Part shown: piece after piece, positions 1-8,388 of the stretch
Layout of the letters: each line of letters starts with the position of its first letter
Numbering within the stretch: the stretch's first letter is position 1
Assembly (NCBI GenBank): GCA_913052135.1
Contig: CAJXDY010000025.1
Location: 1 to 33,146 of the forward strand
Direction of reading: 5' to 3'
Source: UBA8106 sp913052135
GTDB taxonomy: Bacteria > Acidobacteriota > Vicinamibacteria > Vicinamibacterales > UBA823
DNA length: 33,146 bases
Program-made: the position numbers and the translations under genes
The notes under the pieces: model-generated
What the model saw: the letters and a program-made list of their open reading frames with translations, nothing else
Database searches by the model: none
Told to the model about the DNA's origin: nothing

Positions 1-379
1 CCCGCCACAGTTGCTGGAGCGGCGTCATGCCAACGCTCCGGGCTGCCTCGGTATAAATCGAATCAACCCCAGTGATTCCGATGACAGTGTTGCGCAAAAT
101 TGGAAGCGTGCTGTACAACGTTAGTCCGATGATTGCGGGAAGATAACCAATGCTCTGTAGATTAATGGCCGCAAGGATCGGCACCATCATGGCTAACAGC
201 GCTAAACTCGGAATGGTTTGCACGATGCCTGCCGCCCCCAACACAAACTGTTGAAGCCATCCGACACGCGCTGCAATGATACCCAGTGGCACACTGATAG
301 CTACACCTAGAAACATCGCTACCAAGGTCAACTGGAGGTGCCCCGTGAGATTCGCTGGCAGCACTGCCAGCTGCTCCAT
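1..379 (-). CDS. Osmoprotectant-type ABC transporter permease, 3' part outside window
   Basis: This is an inner-membrane permease of the OpuCB/OsmW/ProW type (glycine betaine, choline or similar quaternary amines). Only the first 126 residues are present, because the gene runs off the window at base 1. Three hydrophobic segments are visible (about residues 16-38, 45-68 and 78-98). They are followed by the conserved cytoplasmic EAA loop, read as EAARSVGMTPLQQLWR at 111-126, which docks on the ATPase. The start ATG overlaps the stop codon of the upstream ATPase (TGATG at 377-381), so the two are translationally coupled. Substrate class is inferred from the partner ATPase and the 'VQTIPSLALLA' signature typical of this permease family. 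The substrate-binding protein is not in the window. Confidence 0.85.
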   Translation of the reverse strand, partial: MEQLAVLPANLTGHLQLTLVAMFLGVAISVPLGIIAARVGWLQQFVLGAAGIVQTIPSLALLAMMVPILAAINLQSIGYLPAIIGLTLYSTLPILRNTVIGITGVDSIYTEAARSVGMTPLQQLWR

Positions 380-1149
380 CACACGGCACCACCAGACGCC
401 AGTAAGGCTTCTACAATTTTCGCTTGTCTGATGGGTGTACTCACCATCCGCTTAACGAATCCATCAATCGGTTTCGTTATTAGGTCTCGAGGTGTCCCTA
501 TCTGCACGATGCACCCTTCACGCATCACTACAATCCGGTCGGCGAGAACAAGAGCCTCTGTGAAATCGTGAGTAACAAAGATGGCGGTTAAACTCAATTG
601 CTGTTTGATGCGAGAAAACGATACCTGTAATCGATCGCGGGTAATTGGATCGAGCGCACCGAATGGCTCGTCTAAAAGCATGAGCGATGGTTCGGCAGCA
701 AGGGCTCGAGCAAAACCGACGCGCTGCTGTTCTCCACCAGAGAGCGTCGTTGGATAACGATTACGCATCACCTCTGGATCGAGTTCGACCAGGTCCAACA
801 CTTCAGCCACCCGCTTGTGGATACGCGTGTCTGACCAACCGAGCAAAGACAATGTGACACCCACGTTCTCTATAATGGTCATGTGAGGAAACAATCCGAC
901 TTGCTGAAAGACATAACCAATTTTTCGACGGAGCTCATACCGCTCAATTTGACTGGTGTCCACCCCATCGATGCACACAGACCCAGCCGTCGGTTCGATG
1001 AGTCTATTAATCATCTTGAGCGTAGTGGTCTTCCCACAGCCAGAAGTCCCCAATAAAACCACAAGTTCACTACGTTTGACTGTGAGAGAAATTTGGTCCA
1101 CGACGTTTCGATCACCGTAAGCCTTCGTCAGTTGCTCAAGTTTGATCAT
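379..1149 (-). CDS. Osmoprotectant-type ABC transporter ATP-binding protein
   Basis: This 256-aa ATPase energises uptake by the adjacent permease. All ABC motifs are readable: Walker A GTSGCGKTT (about residues 34-42), Q-loop VFQQVGLFPHMT, signature LSGGEQQR, Walker B LMLLDEP, and switch histidine THDF. The QQVGLFPHMT wording around the Q-loop is characteristic of the OpuCA/OsmV/ProV osmoprotectant group. The chain is short and has no clear C-terminal CBS domain pair, unlike ProV or OpuCA, which often carry CBS domains that sense ionic strength. ATG at 1149 is the natural start. It is first in an operon with the permease. Family assignment is firm. The exact substrate is inference. Confidence 0.88.
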   Translation of the reverse strand: MIKLEQLTKAYGDRNVVDQISLTVKRSELVVLLGTSGCGKTTTLKMINRLIEPTAGSVCIDGVDTSQIERYELRRKIGYVFQQVGLFPHMTIIENVGVTLSLLGWSDTRIHKRVAEVLDLVELDPEVMRNRYPTTLSGGEQQRVGFARALAAEPSLMLLDEPFGALDPITRDRLQVSFSRIKQQLSLTAIFVTHDFTEALVLADRIVVMREGCIVQIGTPRDLITKPIDGFVKRMVSTPIRQAKIVEALLASGGAV

Positions 1150-1300
1150 AGCTATTTACACCAAATCACAATCAGACCAAGGGTCGACCATAACCCTTGG
1201 CGTTGCAAACGTCCAATGTGTAAAAACGAAATCCTGCTGATACTCCGACCAGAAGAGATTAACGCGTGCGCTGGCAATAATTAAGTTATGTGACTTTTTA

Positions 1301-1504
1301 CTAGCGTTCGATCCATTCCACAAAACGCGACGACTCTTGATCGGCAACAATCATCACACGAATGACGCGGTTATTGTCATGCATCAACTGTTTTGAAGCC
1401 TCACGCGCATCGTCCAGCGAAGTATACTTCCTCGCGGCCGCAGGCGAATTCGTGGCGCCGCCCCTCACCGTTGCGATGAGTCTGTAAGCATTAAGTGTCG
1501 ACAC
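1301..1504 (-). CDS. Small hypothetical protein (67 aa)
   Basis: I do not recognise a named family. The 67-residue product reads like a real soluble protein: a beta-strand-like start (YRLIATVRGG), an Asp/Glu/Ala/Lys-rich helix (SLDDAREASKQLMHD), another strand (RVIRVMIVAD) and a closing RFVEWIER. This could be a small alpha/beta fold. The start is taken as GTG at 1504, six bases after the upstream lipoprotein gene stops. I see no strong Shine-Dalgarno, so translation may depend on reinitiation from that gene. The overlapping alternative reading at 1156-1350 on the same strand looks random. No function can be assigned. Confidence 0.55.
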   Translation of the reverse strand: MSTLNAYRLIATVRGGATNSPAAARKYTSLDDAREASKQLMHDNNRVIRVMIVADQESSRFVEWIER

Positions 1505-1509
1505 GAGCG

Positions 1510-2067
1510 CTAATTTCCCACTGCCGGTAATGAAGCGACAGGTAAAGGTAGGTCACTATTCAAGATGAAGCTCTCAAACTTCCAAACCCCTGCGAGCCTC
1601 CGTAAGATAATGACAAACTTTCCACGACTACGATTTTCCTGCATTTCAGGTTCGGCAGCTTCAGCACCCTCTTCATCTTCATCATCGTCCACCTGAACAG
1701 GTATTTGCGAGACATTCAGAAATGTACCTGATACAAAACCAAGATCGCCTTCGCCGCCCACTTCAGAAATTTCAACTTCCAGGTTACGCTCACCTTCGTT
1801 GAACATCTGCGTGTAGTACCCCGTTATCGACTCTTGACCACGAACAGTAGACGAATTCGGTGGCATTAATGCACCGGTGCCACCAAACATACTTGCCAGC
1901 GCCTCAACATCCCCAGCATTAAATGCTGTCGACCACTGCTCCCCGATTTGCCGAAAAGCTTCGCCATCCGCTCGCGTAAATTCTGGCCCGGTCGGTCCGC
2001 CGCATGACGAGAGTCCCAGACACAGCGTTGCAACCACGAGTGCATATCCGTACATCCTTGCCTTCAT
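1510..2067 (-). CDS. SnoaL/DUF4440-like predicted lipoprotein
   Basis: A predicted lipoprotein of 185 aa. The start is set at the ATG at 2067, not at an upstream in-frame start at 2136. It is preceded by GAGG at 2073-2076 and immediately gives a classic signal peptide: MKAR, a hydrophobic core, then lipobox LSSC with Cys22 as the lipidated residue. The mature part has the layout of SnoaL/NTF2-like DUF4440 proteins (QWSTAFNAGDVEALASMF, later GKFVIILRR and GVWKFESFILN). This cone-shaped fold is used for small-ligand binding or as an unknown-function domain. An acidic insert (VDDDEDEEGAEAAEPEM) interrupts the sheet region, which is unusual. No catalytic residues can be assigned. Confidence 0.75.
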   Translation of the reverse strand: MKARMYGYALVVATLCLGLSSCGGPTGPEFTRADGEAFRQIGEQWSTAFNAGDVEALASMFGGTGALMPPNSSTVRGQESITGYYTQMFNEGERNLEVEISEVGGEGDLGFVSGTFLNVSQIPVQVDDDEDEEGAEAAEPEMQENRSRGKFVIILRRLAGVWKFESFILNSDLPLPVASLPAVGN

Positions 2068-2072
2068 TTCTA

Positions 2073-2076
2073 CCTC
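2073..2076 (-). promoter_or_regulatory. Shine-Dalgarno deciding the lipoprotein start
   Basis: On the minus strand, GAGG lies five bases upstream of the ATG at 2067. It supports this start over the one 69 bases upstream, because only here does the protein begin with a signal peptide. Confidence 0.6.
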
Positions 2077-2215
2077 ATTTTCAAGAAAGAATAAGCCCTC
2101 AAGCCAAGTCAGCCGACGACAATCACGAGTTCTCATGATAACCCATGACGACTTAACCAGGAAAACAGATCATGCTAACAAATATTTATCTATGTTTCGT
2201 GAATCCTTAATGTCC

Positions 2216-3250
2216 TCAGGATCCGAACTCAATCCCCAAGACAAGATCAACAACTCCACCGTAACTGGCAATTCCTTCAGACACTCGATTGGCTTTCAAA
2301 AATCGGTCATAGATCCGCGCTGACCGCCGACGAATAAACGGAGTCGCCTGATTAACCCGAGTAGAAATCGCTTGAAGATCACGTCGAGGACCGGCCCCTA
2401 GGGACCCAGTCAAGGACACGCGCTGTTCGACTGGTAAATGCCCTAACAGCTGAGCAAAGAGCTGTAACCACCCGGAATACTGAGTAGCAACACCCCCAGT
2501 CTGACAAATTAACCATCCAACAAAACTCGCCTCGGCTTCGTCGGCGTAACCGGCCAGGTGTGCCCACTCATGAGCCACCACATACGGGCGCTCAAACGGC
2601 AAGACCTCCTGGTTGATCAAAATTTCAAGAAAGAATGGATCAATCATGCCATCGATCGCTGCCTGACGAAAATACCACCCTAATACCGATGATTTCGGTC
2701 GACCAAGAACTACTGCTTGCCTCAATGCCAGTTTGCGTTGGACCTGAGTAAACGGCATTTCAAGAATAGAATCCATCTCAACTAAATCAGGCCATGATGT
2801 AGCATGTGCGGGTGCATGAAGCTCGTTTAACTGCTCCACTGCTTCCTTTGTAAGATCCACCAACGCGGCATGCGTCACACGTTCAGCATCGAAATCAAGA
2901 TTCGCTTTGAGGGATTCGCGACGATAATTCAAGCCCCAACAGAGCATAAAGAAAAGATATACAACCCCAACCACCAGTACCGTATTCCCAGTCATCAACC
3001 ATGCTGCATGTCCGCGACTTCCAACCGATGCCTTTTTTATTCGTAGACTCCACCAACTAACTAAGAAGAAAGCCAGGCACCCGACGAATAAGTCAAACAG
3101 TGAAAACTTGGTTAAATTCGACAACGACGTCAGACAGTACTGCACCATCGGGTAGACACCACGTGAATAGACGTTTTCAATACAGCCTGAAGAGGTCGGC
3201 ATGACCGCCACAAGCCCAGCTATCACTGGAATGAAGATTCTCAATCGCAC
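2216..3250 (-). CDS. DUF3810-type membrane protein with HExxH motif
   Basis: A 344-aa predicted inner-membrane protein with hydrophobic segments near residues 5-20, 50-66 and 88-105, followed by the family-typical WGLNYRR. A soluble domain then carries HEWAH at 227-231 with downstream acidic residues (YADEAEASF), which resembles a zinc metallopeptidase site. DUF3810 proteins share this architecture, but to my knowledge no activity has been established. The start is GTG at 3250, preceded by a strong GAGGTGG Shine-Dalgarno. It is divergent from the molybdopterin oxidoreductase with only 34 bases between the start codons, so their promoters must overlap or lie inside coding sequence. Confidence 0.8.
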   Translation of the reverse strand: MRLRIFIPVIAGLVAVMPTSSGCIENVYSRGVYPMVQYCLTSLSNLTKFSLFDLFVGCLAFFLVSWWSLRIKKASVGSRGHAAWLMTGNTVLVVGVVYLFFMLCWGLNYRRESLKANLDFDAERVTHAALVDLTKEAVEQLNELHAPAHATSWPDLVEMDSILEMPFTQVQRKLALRQAVVLGRPKSSVLGWYFRQAAIDGMIDPFFLEILINQEVLPFERPYVVAHEWAHLAGYADEAEASFVGWLICQTGGVATQYSGWLQLFAQLLGHLPVEQRVSLTGSLGAGPRRDLQAISTRVNQATPFIRRRSARIYDRFLKANRVSEGIASYGGVVDLVLGIEFGS

Positions 3251-3284
3251 TCGTCCACCTCAATTAAGGTGATAAACTTGATCG

Positions 3285-5360
3285 GTGCCGAAGTCAACCG
3301 ATAACGATTCATGGGGCCACGCGACAGTCGACACGACTTGCCCGCTTGACTGCCCGGATTCATGTAGCCTGACCATAACCGTTGAAAAAGGTAAAGTTGT
3401 CAAACTGGACGGCTCAACGCGACACTCCATTACTGACGGGTTTATTTGCGACAAAGTCAGAAAATTTGATCAACGATTGTACGGACCCGATCGGCTTCAG
3501 TCTCCAGCCATTCGTCAAGGAGCCAAGGGCGCAGGAACATTTAAACAGATTAACTGGAGCGAAGCTCTCGATACTATTGCCGCAAGAATAACGGAAATTC
3601 GAAACCGCTCTGGCGGCGAAGCCATCCTCCCATTCTCCTACGGTGGCTCTAATGGATTACTATCGCAGGACACCACCGACGCCGAACTTTTTAGAAATAT
3701 CGGAGCCTCGCGACTCGCTCGAACCGTCTGCGCTGCACCTACTGGAATAGCAGCAAATGCACTTTACGGAAAGATGCCAAGTGTTTCATTTGAAGATTAT
3801 GTACATAGCCAACTAATCGTGGTGTGGGGTGCCAACCCCTCGACAACCGGTATCCACCTCATCCCATATATCAAAGAAGCACAAAGCAATGGGGCCATCT
3901 TAGTCGTCATTGATCCCAGAAGCACACCCCTTTCCCGTCGAGCTGATTTACATCTGGCAGTTAAACCAGGAACGGACGTCGTCCTGGCACTTGCGCTTCA
4001 TCGATATCTATTCGCAAACAATCTGGCCGACACCAAATTTCTGAGCGCGAACAGCCGTGGTGCCGACCGCCTGCAAACACGTGCTGAACAATGGACAATA
4101 GATCAAGCAGCTAAGGTAGCTGGCGTTACATCCTCACAACTCGAGAAATTTGCAGAACTGTACGCTGATCGAAATCCTGCAGTCATTCGTTGTGGCTGGG
4201 GAGTCGAACGGAACCGCAATGGTGGTAATGCGGCCATGGCCATCCTCGCGCTGCCTGCAGTAGCCGGAAAGTTCGGTGTTCGAGGGGGTGGGTACTCGAT
4301 GAGTAATGCTGCTGCCTTGAAGCTAGCGCCTTCGATGTGGTTGCAAGCTAAAGAACCATCAACTCGTATTGTCAACATGAACCACCTAGGTCGCGTGTTG
4401 CTCGATTACAACGACCCAGCCATTGAAATGCTGTTCGTTTATAACTGTAATCCGGTAGCGACAATGCCGGATCAAAATCGAGTTGTTCGAGGACTCCGTC
4501 GCGAAGATCTATTTACAGTCGTCTTTGATCAAGTCGCAACTGATACCGCCGCATTCGCAGATATCATTCTGCCTGCAACAACATTTCTTGAGAGTTACGA
4601 TCTCGTTAACAGTTACGGCGAAATGTCCCTGCAAATGAGTCGTCCTGTTATTGATAGTGTGGGTGATGCTCGTCCCAACGTGGAAGTGTTCAGTGAATTA
4701 ACTAGCCGGCTTGGACTCGATGAGACCGAGACTGACGCAGAAGCGTTATTGCGTGTAACCAGCACGATGCCAGACGATATTCGAGACAACATCCTAGAAC
4801 ACGGTTCTGTAAGCTCTTCTATAAATGCTAGGCCCGTGCAATTTGTTGACGTAAAACCAAGAACGCCAGATGGCAAGATTAATTTATTTTCAGAACAGTT
4901 AGACGCAGAAGCTCCGCGTGGTCTTTACGGTTATCAGGACGCTTCTGAGAATGACTTTCCACTAACACTTATTTCACCGGCTAGTAACTCAACCATCTGT
5001 TCAATACTTGGCGAACTTGTAGAACGCGCAGCACCTCTGGAAATGCATCCGGATGATGCCCAAGCACGCGGTATCCAGAAAGACGATGCAGTGCGTGTGT
5101 TCAATGGACTTGGCGAAGTGCAATGCCCAGTATCACTGACGGACACTATAAGAACAGGTACGGTATGCCTACCTAAAGGTTTATGGAATAAGAACACGTT
5201 CAACGGGTCTACCAGTAATGCACTGGTCGCCGACACCTTAACCGATTTAGGCGGTGGCGCCTGTTTCAATGATGCTCGGGTCGAGGTAGAACGGATTGTG
5301 AGAGCCAATTACGAAGGCGCGGCAGTTGCAATCTCAACATCTTCCAGTAAAATACATTAG
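3285..5360 (+). CDS. Formate dehydrogenase-like molybdopterin oxidoreductase
   Basis: A 691-aa catalytic subunit of the DMSO reductase/formate dehydrogenase superfamily (Mo or W bis-MGD enzymes). The N-terminal [4Fe-4S] ligands are Cys19, Cys23, Cys27 and Cys55 (CPLDCPDSC, then GFICDK). This is a C-x3-C-x3-C spacing, not the commoner C-x2-C-x3-C. Cys149 in ARTVCAAPTG aligns by position with the Cys/Sec molybdenum ligand of FdhF. Cofactor-binding stretches WGANPSTTGIH and VIDPRST are visible, and the C-terminal domain begins near residue 560. There is no twin-arginine signal, so it is probably cytoplasmic. Start is GTG at 3285, shortly after an in-frame stop. No partner subunit is encoded nearby. 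The substrate is unknown. Confidence 0.88.
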   Translation: MPKSTDNDSWGHATVDTTCPLDCPDSCSLTITVEKGKVVKLDGSTRHSITDGFICDKVRKFDQRLYGPDRLQSPAIRQGAKGAGTFKQINWSEALDTIAARITEIRNRSGGEAILPFSYGGSNGLLSQDTTDAELFRNIGASRLARTVCAAPTGIAANALYGKMPSVSFEDYVHSQLIVVWGANPSTTGIHLIPYIKEAQSNGAILVVIDPRSTPLSRRADLHLAVKPGTDVVLALALHRYLFANNLADTKFLSANSRGADRLQTRAEQWTIDQAAKVAGVTSSQLEKFAELYADRNPAVIRCGWGVERNRNGGNAAMAILALPAVAGKFGVRGGGYSMSNAAALKLAPSMWLQAKEPSTRIVNMNHLGRVLLDYNDPAIEMLFVYNCNPVATMPDQNRVVRGLRREDLFTVVFDQVATDTAAFADIILPATTFLESYDLVNSYGEMSLQMSRPVIDSVGDARPNVEVFSELTSRLGLDETETDAEALLRVTSTMPDDIRDNILEHGSVSSSINARPVQFVDVKPRTPDGKINLFSEQLDAEAPRGLYGYQDASENDFPLTLISPASNSTICSILGELVERAAPLEMHPDDAQARGIQKDDAVRVFNGLGEVQCPVSLTDTIRTGTVCLPKGLWNKNTFNGSTSNALVADTLTDLGGGACFNDARVEVERIVRANYEGAAVAISTSSSKIH

Positions 5361-5387
5361 TGTTAATAAATCTTGTGAGGATATCCA

Positions 5388-5681
5388 ATGACAGCAAGTG
5401 ATGGTCCACGTCTAGTGCAGTGTGTCAAATTGCAAAAAGAACTTCCCGGTCTCGACGAACCACCGTGGCCCGGCGATCTTGGTAAGAAGATCTTCGAAAA
5501 GGTTTCTGCCGAAGCATGGAAAATGTGGGAAGAACGTATGAAGATGATCCTGAATGAAAACCGATTAATGCCATGGCAGAAGGAAGCTCAGGAACTGGTA
5601 GCTAAACAGATGGAAGATTTCTTTTTCGGTGATGGCTCAGCGCTACCACCGGATTACGTGCCTGAACAGGCTAAGGGATAA
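5388..5681 (+). CDS. yggX: Fe(2+)-trafficking / oxidative damage protection protein YggX
   Basis: A 97-aa protein matching YggX along its length: VQCVKLQKELPGLDEPPWPGDLGKKIFEKVS corresponds to the 'yPGeLGkrIyneIS' region, then EAWKMWEERMKMILNENRL, then a final PPDYVP. YggX protects Fe-S enzymes from superoxide and is linked to iron trafficking. The conserved single N-terminal Cys is present (VQCVK). It starts 27 bases after the molybdopterin/Fe-S oxidoreductase stop, so the two are likely co-transcribed, which fits an Fe-S protection role. Its 3' end overlaps the convergent ATP-grasp gene by 28 bases. Confidence 0.92.
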   Translation: MTASDGPRLVQCVKLQKELPGLDEPPWPGDLGKKIFEKVSAEAWKMWEERMKMILNENRLMPWQKEAQELVAKQMEDFFFGDGSALPPDYVPEQAKG

Positions 5682-6943
5682 AGCGATAGCGACGGTGCGA
5701 TCTCGAACCTGAGCATGCCATGGGCATGTCTGACCGCCTCTACCGCTAGACTTGGCCGTTCGCTTTTCGCAAAGATGAATCCTAGGTAACTTGCACCTTC
5801 TGGTATCGGAACTAACTCCTGACCGATCTTAGCTGTGATTATAACTGTCTCAACGCCTGGCACACTCTTAGCGCGCTCCACTCCACTAACACTCAACAGA
5901 CGACCTCCAACCGGAATGGGTACCATCATTACCGCAGAAGCCGAGTGTTCGCGGACATAACCAGTTATCGAGTCGCCAACTGCATGGCGAAGCAGAACTT
6001 CTTCATAACTGTAGGTATTCGAGTTTTTGTCTTCGAATCGGAGCGCTCTTAAACACAAGCCGCCGATGGGACGAGCCGCCATCTCGATTACAACTATCTT
6101 ATCTCCATCCACACGACACTCTGCATGAATAGGTCCGTGGTGTAACCCAACTGTTTTAGCGGCATTGGCCACAGCTGCCACCATACGTTCTTCGTTTGCC
6201 AACACACTCTCAGGCGGCGTTACGTAAATCGTTTCCTCAAAGAACGGACCCTCTAGTAAATCCGGCTTCTCAAAAATTGCCATCACCTGTAACTTCCCTG
6301 CTTCGACCACTCCTTCCAAAGCAAACTCTTTACCCTCTACGAACTCCTCGATTAAAATCGCATCATTGGCCTCATCCTGTTGAACACGTAAATCAGGTTG
6401 AGACAGCAATAGACGGATACGTGTTATTGCTGCCTTAAGGTTTTCGGTATCGTCGGCTCGAATCACTCCTCGGCTACCGGAAAGTGCAAGGGGCTTCACC
6501 ACACACGGAAAATCAGGATGGCTGTCCAAGTCGACCCCTGTGTCGTCAACCCTCACCACCTTAAAAGCCGGACAGGGTAAGCCAGCCTTAAGGAGACACT
6601 TCCGGAATAGTTCTTTATTACTGGCTATTCTCGCTGCCTCGGATGGATGTCCAGCGAGGTTAAGCTTGTCGGTCACCAAGGCAGCCAACACCGCTGGTCG
6701 ATCGCCAACCGCCAGCACACCGTCAACCGCGCTGGATGAAGCCATGTCCAGAATGCGTGCGACTGACACATCCTCTTCGTGAAATCGAATCGGAATGGCA
6801 TGATCACGCCATGGATCATCAAGTGTCAAACATCGATCTGTAGCGAAGACAAGCTCGACCCCCTGCCTTTCTGCAGCTTCCCCAAATGCACGTACCTGAT
6901 AACCAGTGGTGGTTGCCACTATAAGAATGCGAGGTTTCTGCAT
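5654..6943 (-). CDS. ATP-grasp domain ligase, partner of the radical SAM selenoprotein
   Basis: A 429-aa ATP-grasp enzyme of the carboxylate-amine/thiol ligase type. It has a Rossmann-like N-terminal pre-ATP domain (RILIVATTTGYQ) and the nucleotide lysine in CVVKPLALSGSRGV (Lys150, glycine-rich loop about 155-160). The hinge acidic residues LIEEFVEGKEF are about 197-207. HAECRV (about 273-278) and the Mg2+ site VIEMAARPIGG (285-295) follow, with a C-terminal lid. Such enzymes activate a carboxylate as acyl-phosphate and join it to an amine or other nucleophile (D-Ala-D-Ala ligase, BacD, PurK relatives). It begins 26 bases after the true TAA of the radical SAM selenoprotein, so the two are in one operon. 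Substrate cannot be read from the sequence. Confidence 0.85.
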   Translation of the reverse strand: MQKPRILIVATTTGYQVRAFGEAAERQGVELVFATDRCLTLDDPWRDHAIPIRFHEEDVSVARILDMASSSAVDGVLAVGDRPAVLAALVTDKLNLAGHPSEAARIASNKELFRKCLLKAGLPCPAFKVVRVDDTGVDLDSHPDFPCVVKPLALSGSRGVIRADDTENLKAAITRIRLLLSQPDLRVQQDEANDAILIEEFVEGKEFALEGVVEAGKLQVMAIFEKPDLLEGPFFEETIYVTPPESVLANEERMVAAVANAAKTVGLHHGPIHAECRVDGDKIVVIEMAARPIGGLCLRALRFEDKNSNTYSYEEVLLRHAVGDSITGYVREHSASAVMMVPIPVGGRLLSVSGVERAKSVPGVETVIITAKIGQELVPIPEGASYLGFIFAKSERPSLAVEAVRHAHGMLRFEIAPSLSLYPLACSGT

Positions 6944-6969
6944 AACTAGTTACCACCGATGAACATCAC

Positions 6970-8367
6970 TTAGACCAGAGCTACCTGCTCCTGGGTTGGT
7001 TCTGCTCAACAATACCAAGGTTCATTAAGGTACGGGACAGCGACCCGAGCTGGGATCATTGGCGCAATGTGAGTGATATCAGCAATCGGTAAACCGGATC
7101 GTTCGTGTGCAATTGTCCAAATGGCGTCGAACATCTCAGAGCGGGATGCTGACAGGCGGTTCCCAATAAGCTGCATGACAGCCTCATGTAGTCCATCAAC
7201 ACGTGGATCTGGGTGCAACCAAGGATAGATAAGGCGCTCAGAATCGTATGGGCCAATAAGAGACTTTATTTCTGGTAGCGTAAGCAGCCGTGATTCCCTT
7301 GTAATGAGTAAACGTATCCCGAGCTGGACCGGTGCTACGGCATCAATGAGCCCAAGCGTTGCAATGGATTCCAATAGTTCACAGTAACTCGTTAAAGTCG
7401 TCCAAGGTGTGAAAGCAATAAACGTCGGCGCCAAGGCAAGCTCAGCGTCCGCACAAAGATGAACCGCTTTCTCAAAATCGGCCCTTGTGTGACCCTTGTC
7501 GAGCGCAAGTAACGCCTTATCGTCAAGTGATTCCACCGCACTCGTGACAAACAGGCAACCAGTTTCTCGTAATTTGTGGAGACAATCGGCATAAGTGAGT
7601 AGATGCTCAATCTTGATGGTCACATCATAGGAAATGTCAGGATGTTCCCTGTTCAATCCTTCAACAACTGACATGGCGTGCCGAATACCATTAAAAAAGT
7701 CCGGATCACCGAAAGTTATATGGCGAGCGCCGGCCTCAACCTGATTGCGAATGTCGGCTAAGACGACTTGAGGCGACACGATACGAAACCGGCCCTGGTA
7801 AACTGGTACAATTGGACAATGCCGACAAAGATGCTTGCAACCTCGACTGGCTTCTGTGTAACCAACGACCCGACGCAATCCGTCACTTGTTCTGAGAGAC
7901 GCATACCTAGATAGCGCTGGCAAACCTTCTCGGTCCGGCACTCGAAAATCCAGACGAGGCAACTGGGTGCCAGGGGAGGGTGGCAAACTGGAGTCTTTTC
8001 CGTCATTCAAGTGAACCACTAGCGAGACTAGGTCCGATTCGAATTCACCGCCAAGTACCGTCTTGACACCTAAACCAGTTAGGTAATCAGTGTTTAGTGT
8101 GGCGTAAAGACCGTAGCAGCATAAATGTGCTTGAGAATTCAGCGCCTTCACCTTTTGTATAAATGGTACCGCTAGTCGTGTGGCGGTGTGCATCGGTAGA
8201 TACCAAGCTACTAAGTCAGCCGTCGCAGCAAATGCTTCTGGAAATTTTTGACGCGTCACGTCAACACACGTAACTACCGCCCCTGTTTCACGAAGCCAGG
8301 CAGCAGGCGATGCCAGCCCGAACGACTGGCGACCCATCTCATAGGTGGAAATTAGTAAAACATTCAT
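6970..8367 (-). CDS. CUAEP-tail radical SAM selenoprotein (TGA-encoded selenocysteine)
   Basis: Read through one in-frame TGA at 7006-7008, the product is 465 aa. Residues 1-120 form a B12-binding-like Rossmann region without a clear DxHxxG cobalamin motif, followed by GGEFESD. The radical SAM core starts at GYTEASRGCKHLCRHCP, with Cys177, Cys181 and Cys184 for the [4Fe-4S] cluster. A conventional call stops after ...NEPWYC. Reading TGA as Sec454 gives WYC-U-AEPTQEQVALV and then TAA at 6970-6972. CUAEP (CCAEP in Cys homologues) is, from memory, the defining tail of a named radical SAM (seleno)protein family of unknown function. A SECIS hairpin follows the TGA. It lies between a symporter (21 bases upstream) and the ATP-grasp gene. 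No strong Shine-Dalgarno is seen before ATG 8367. Confidence 0.9.
6975..6994 (-). promoter_or_regulatory. Predicted bacterial SECIS element
   Basis: On the minus strand, the stem CCA-(bulged G)-GAGC pairs with GCTC-TGG around a five-base apical loop AGGTA. The loop GG lies 21-22 bases after the TGA at 7006-7008, close to the spacing in the E. coli fdhF SECIS (loop AGGUCU, GG at about 19-20). A bulged base in the stem and a GG(U) loop are what SelB recognises in bacterial SECIS hairpins. The element sits inside the coding tail, as expected in bacteria. Pairing was done by eye. Confidence 0.8.
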
Positions 8368-8388
8368 GATTTAAACATCGACAATCTA

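Noticed and set aside
1156..1350. Minus-strand reading overlapping the 67-aa gene
   Set aside because: No ribosome site and no protein-like pattern; it overlaps the better candidate at 1301-1504.
1510..2136. Lipoprotein gene starting at 2136
   Set aside because: The extra 23 residues are charged and precede a complete signal peptide and lipobox. ATG 2067 with GAGG in front is better.
7006..7008. TGA as the ordinary stop of the radical SAM gene
   Set aside because: The downstream frame gives the CUAEP tail exactly, followed by a TAA after 11 codons, and the SECIS hairpin is in place. Treating it as a stop would leave the conserved tail unexplained.
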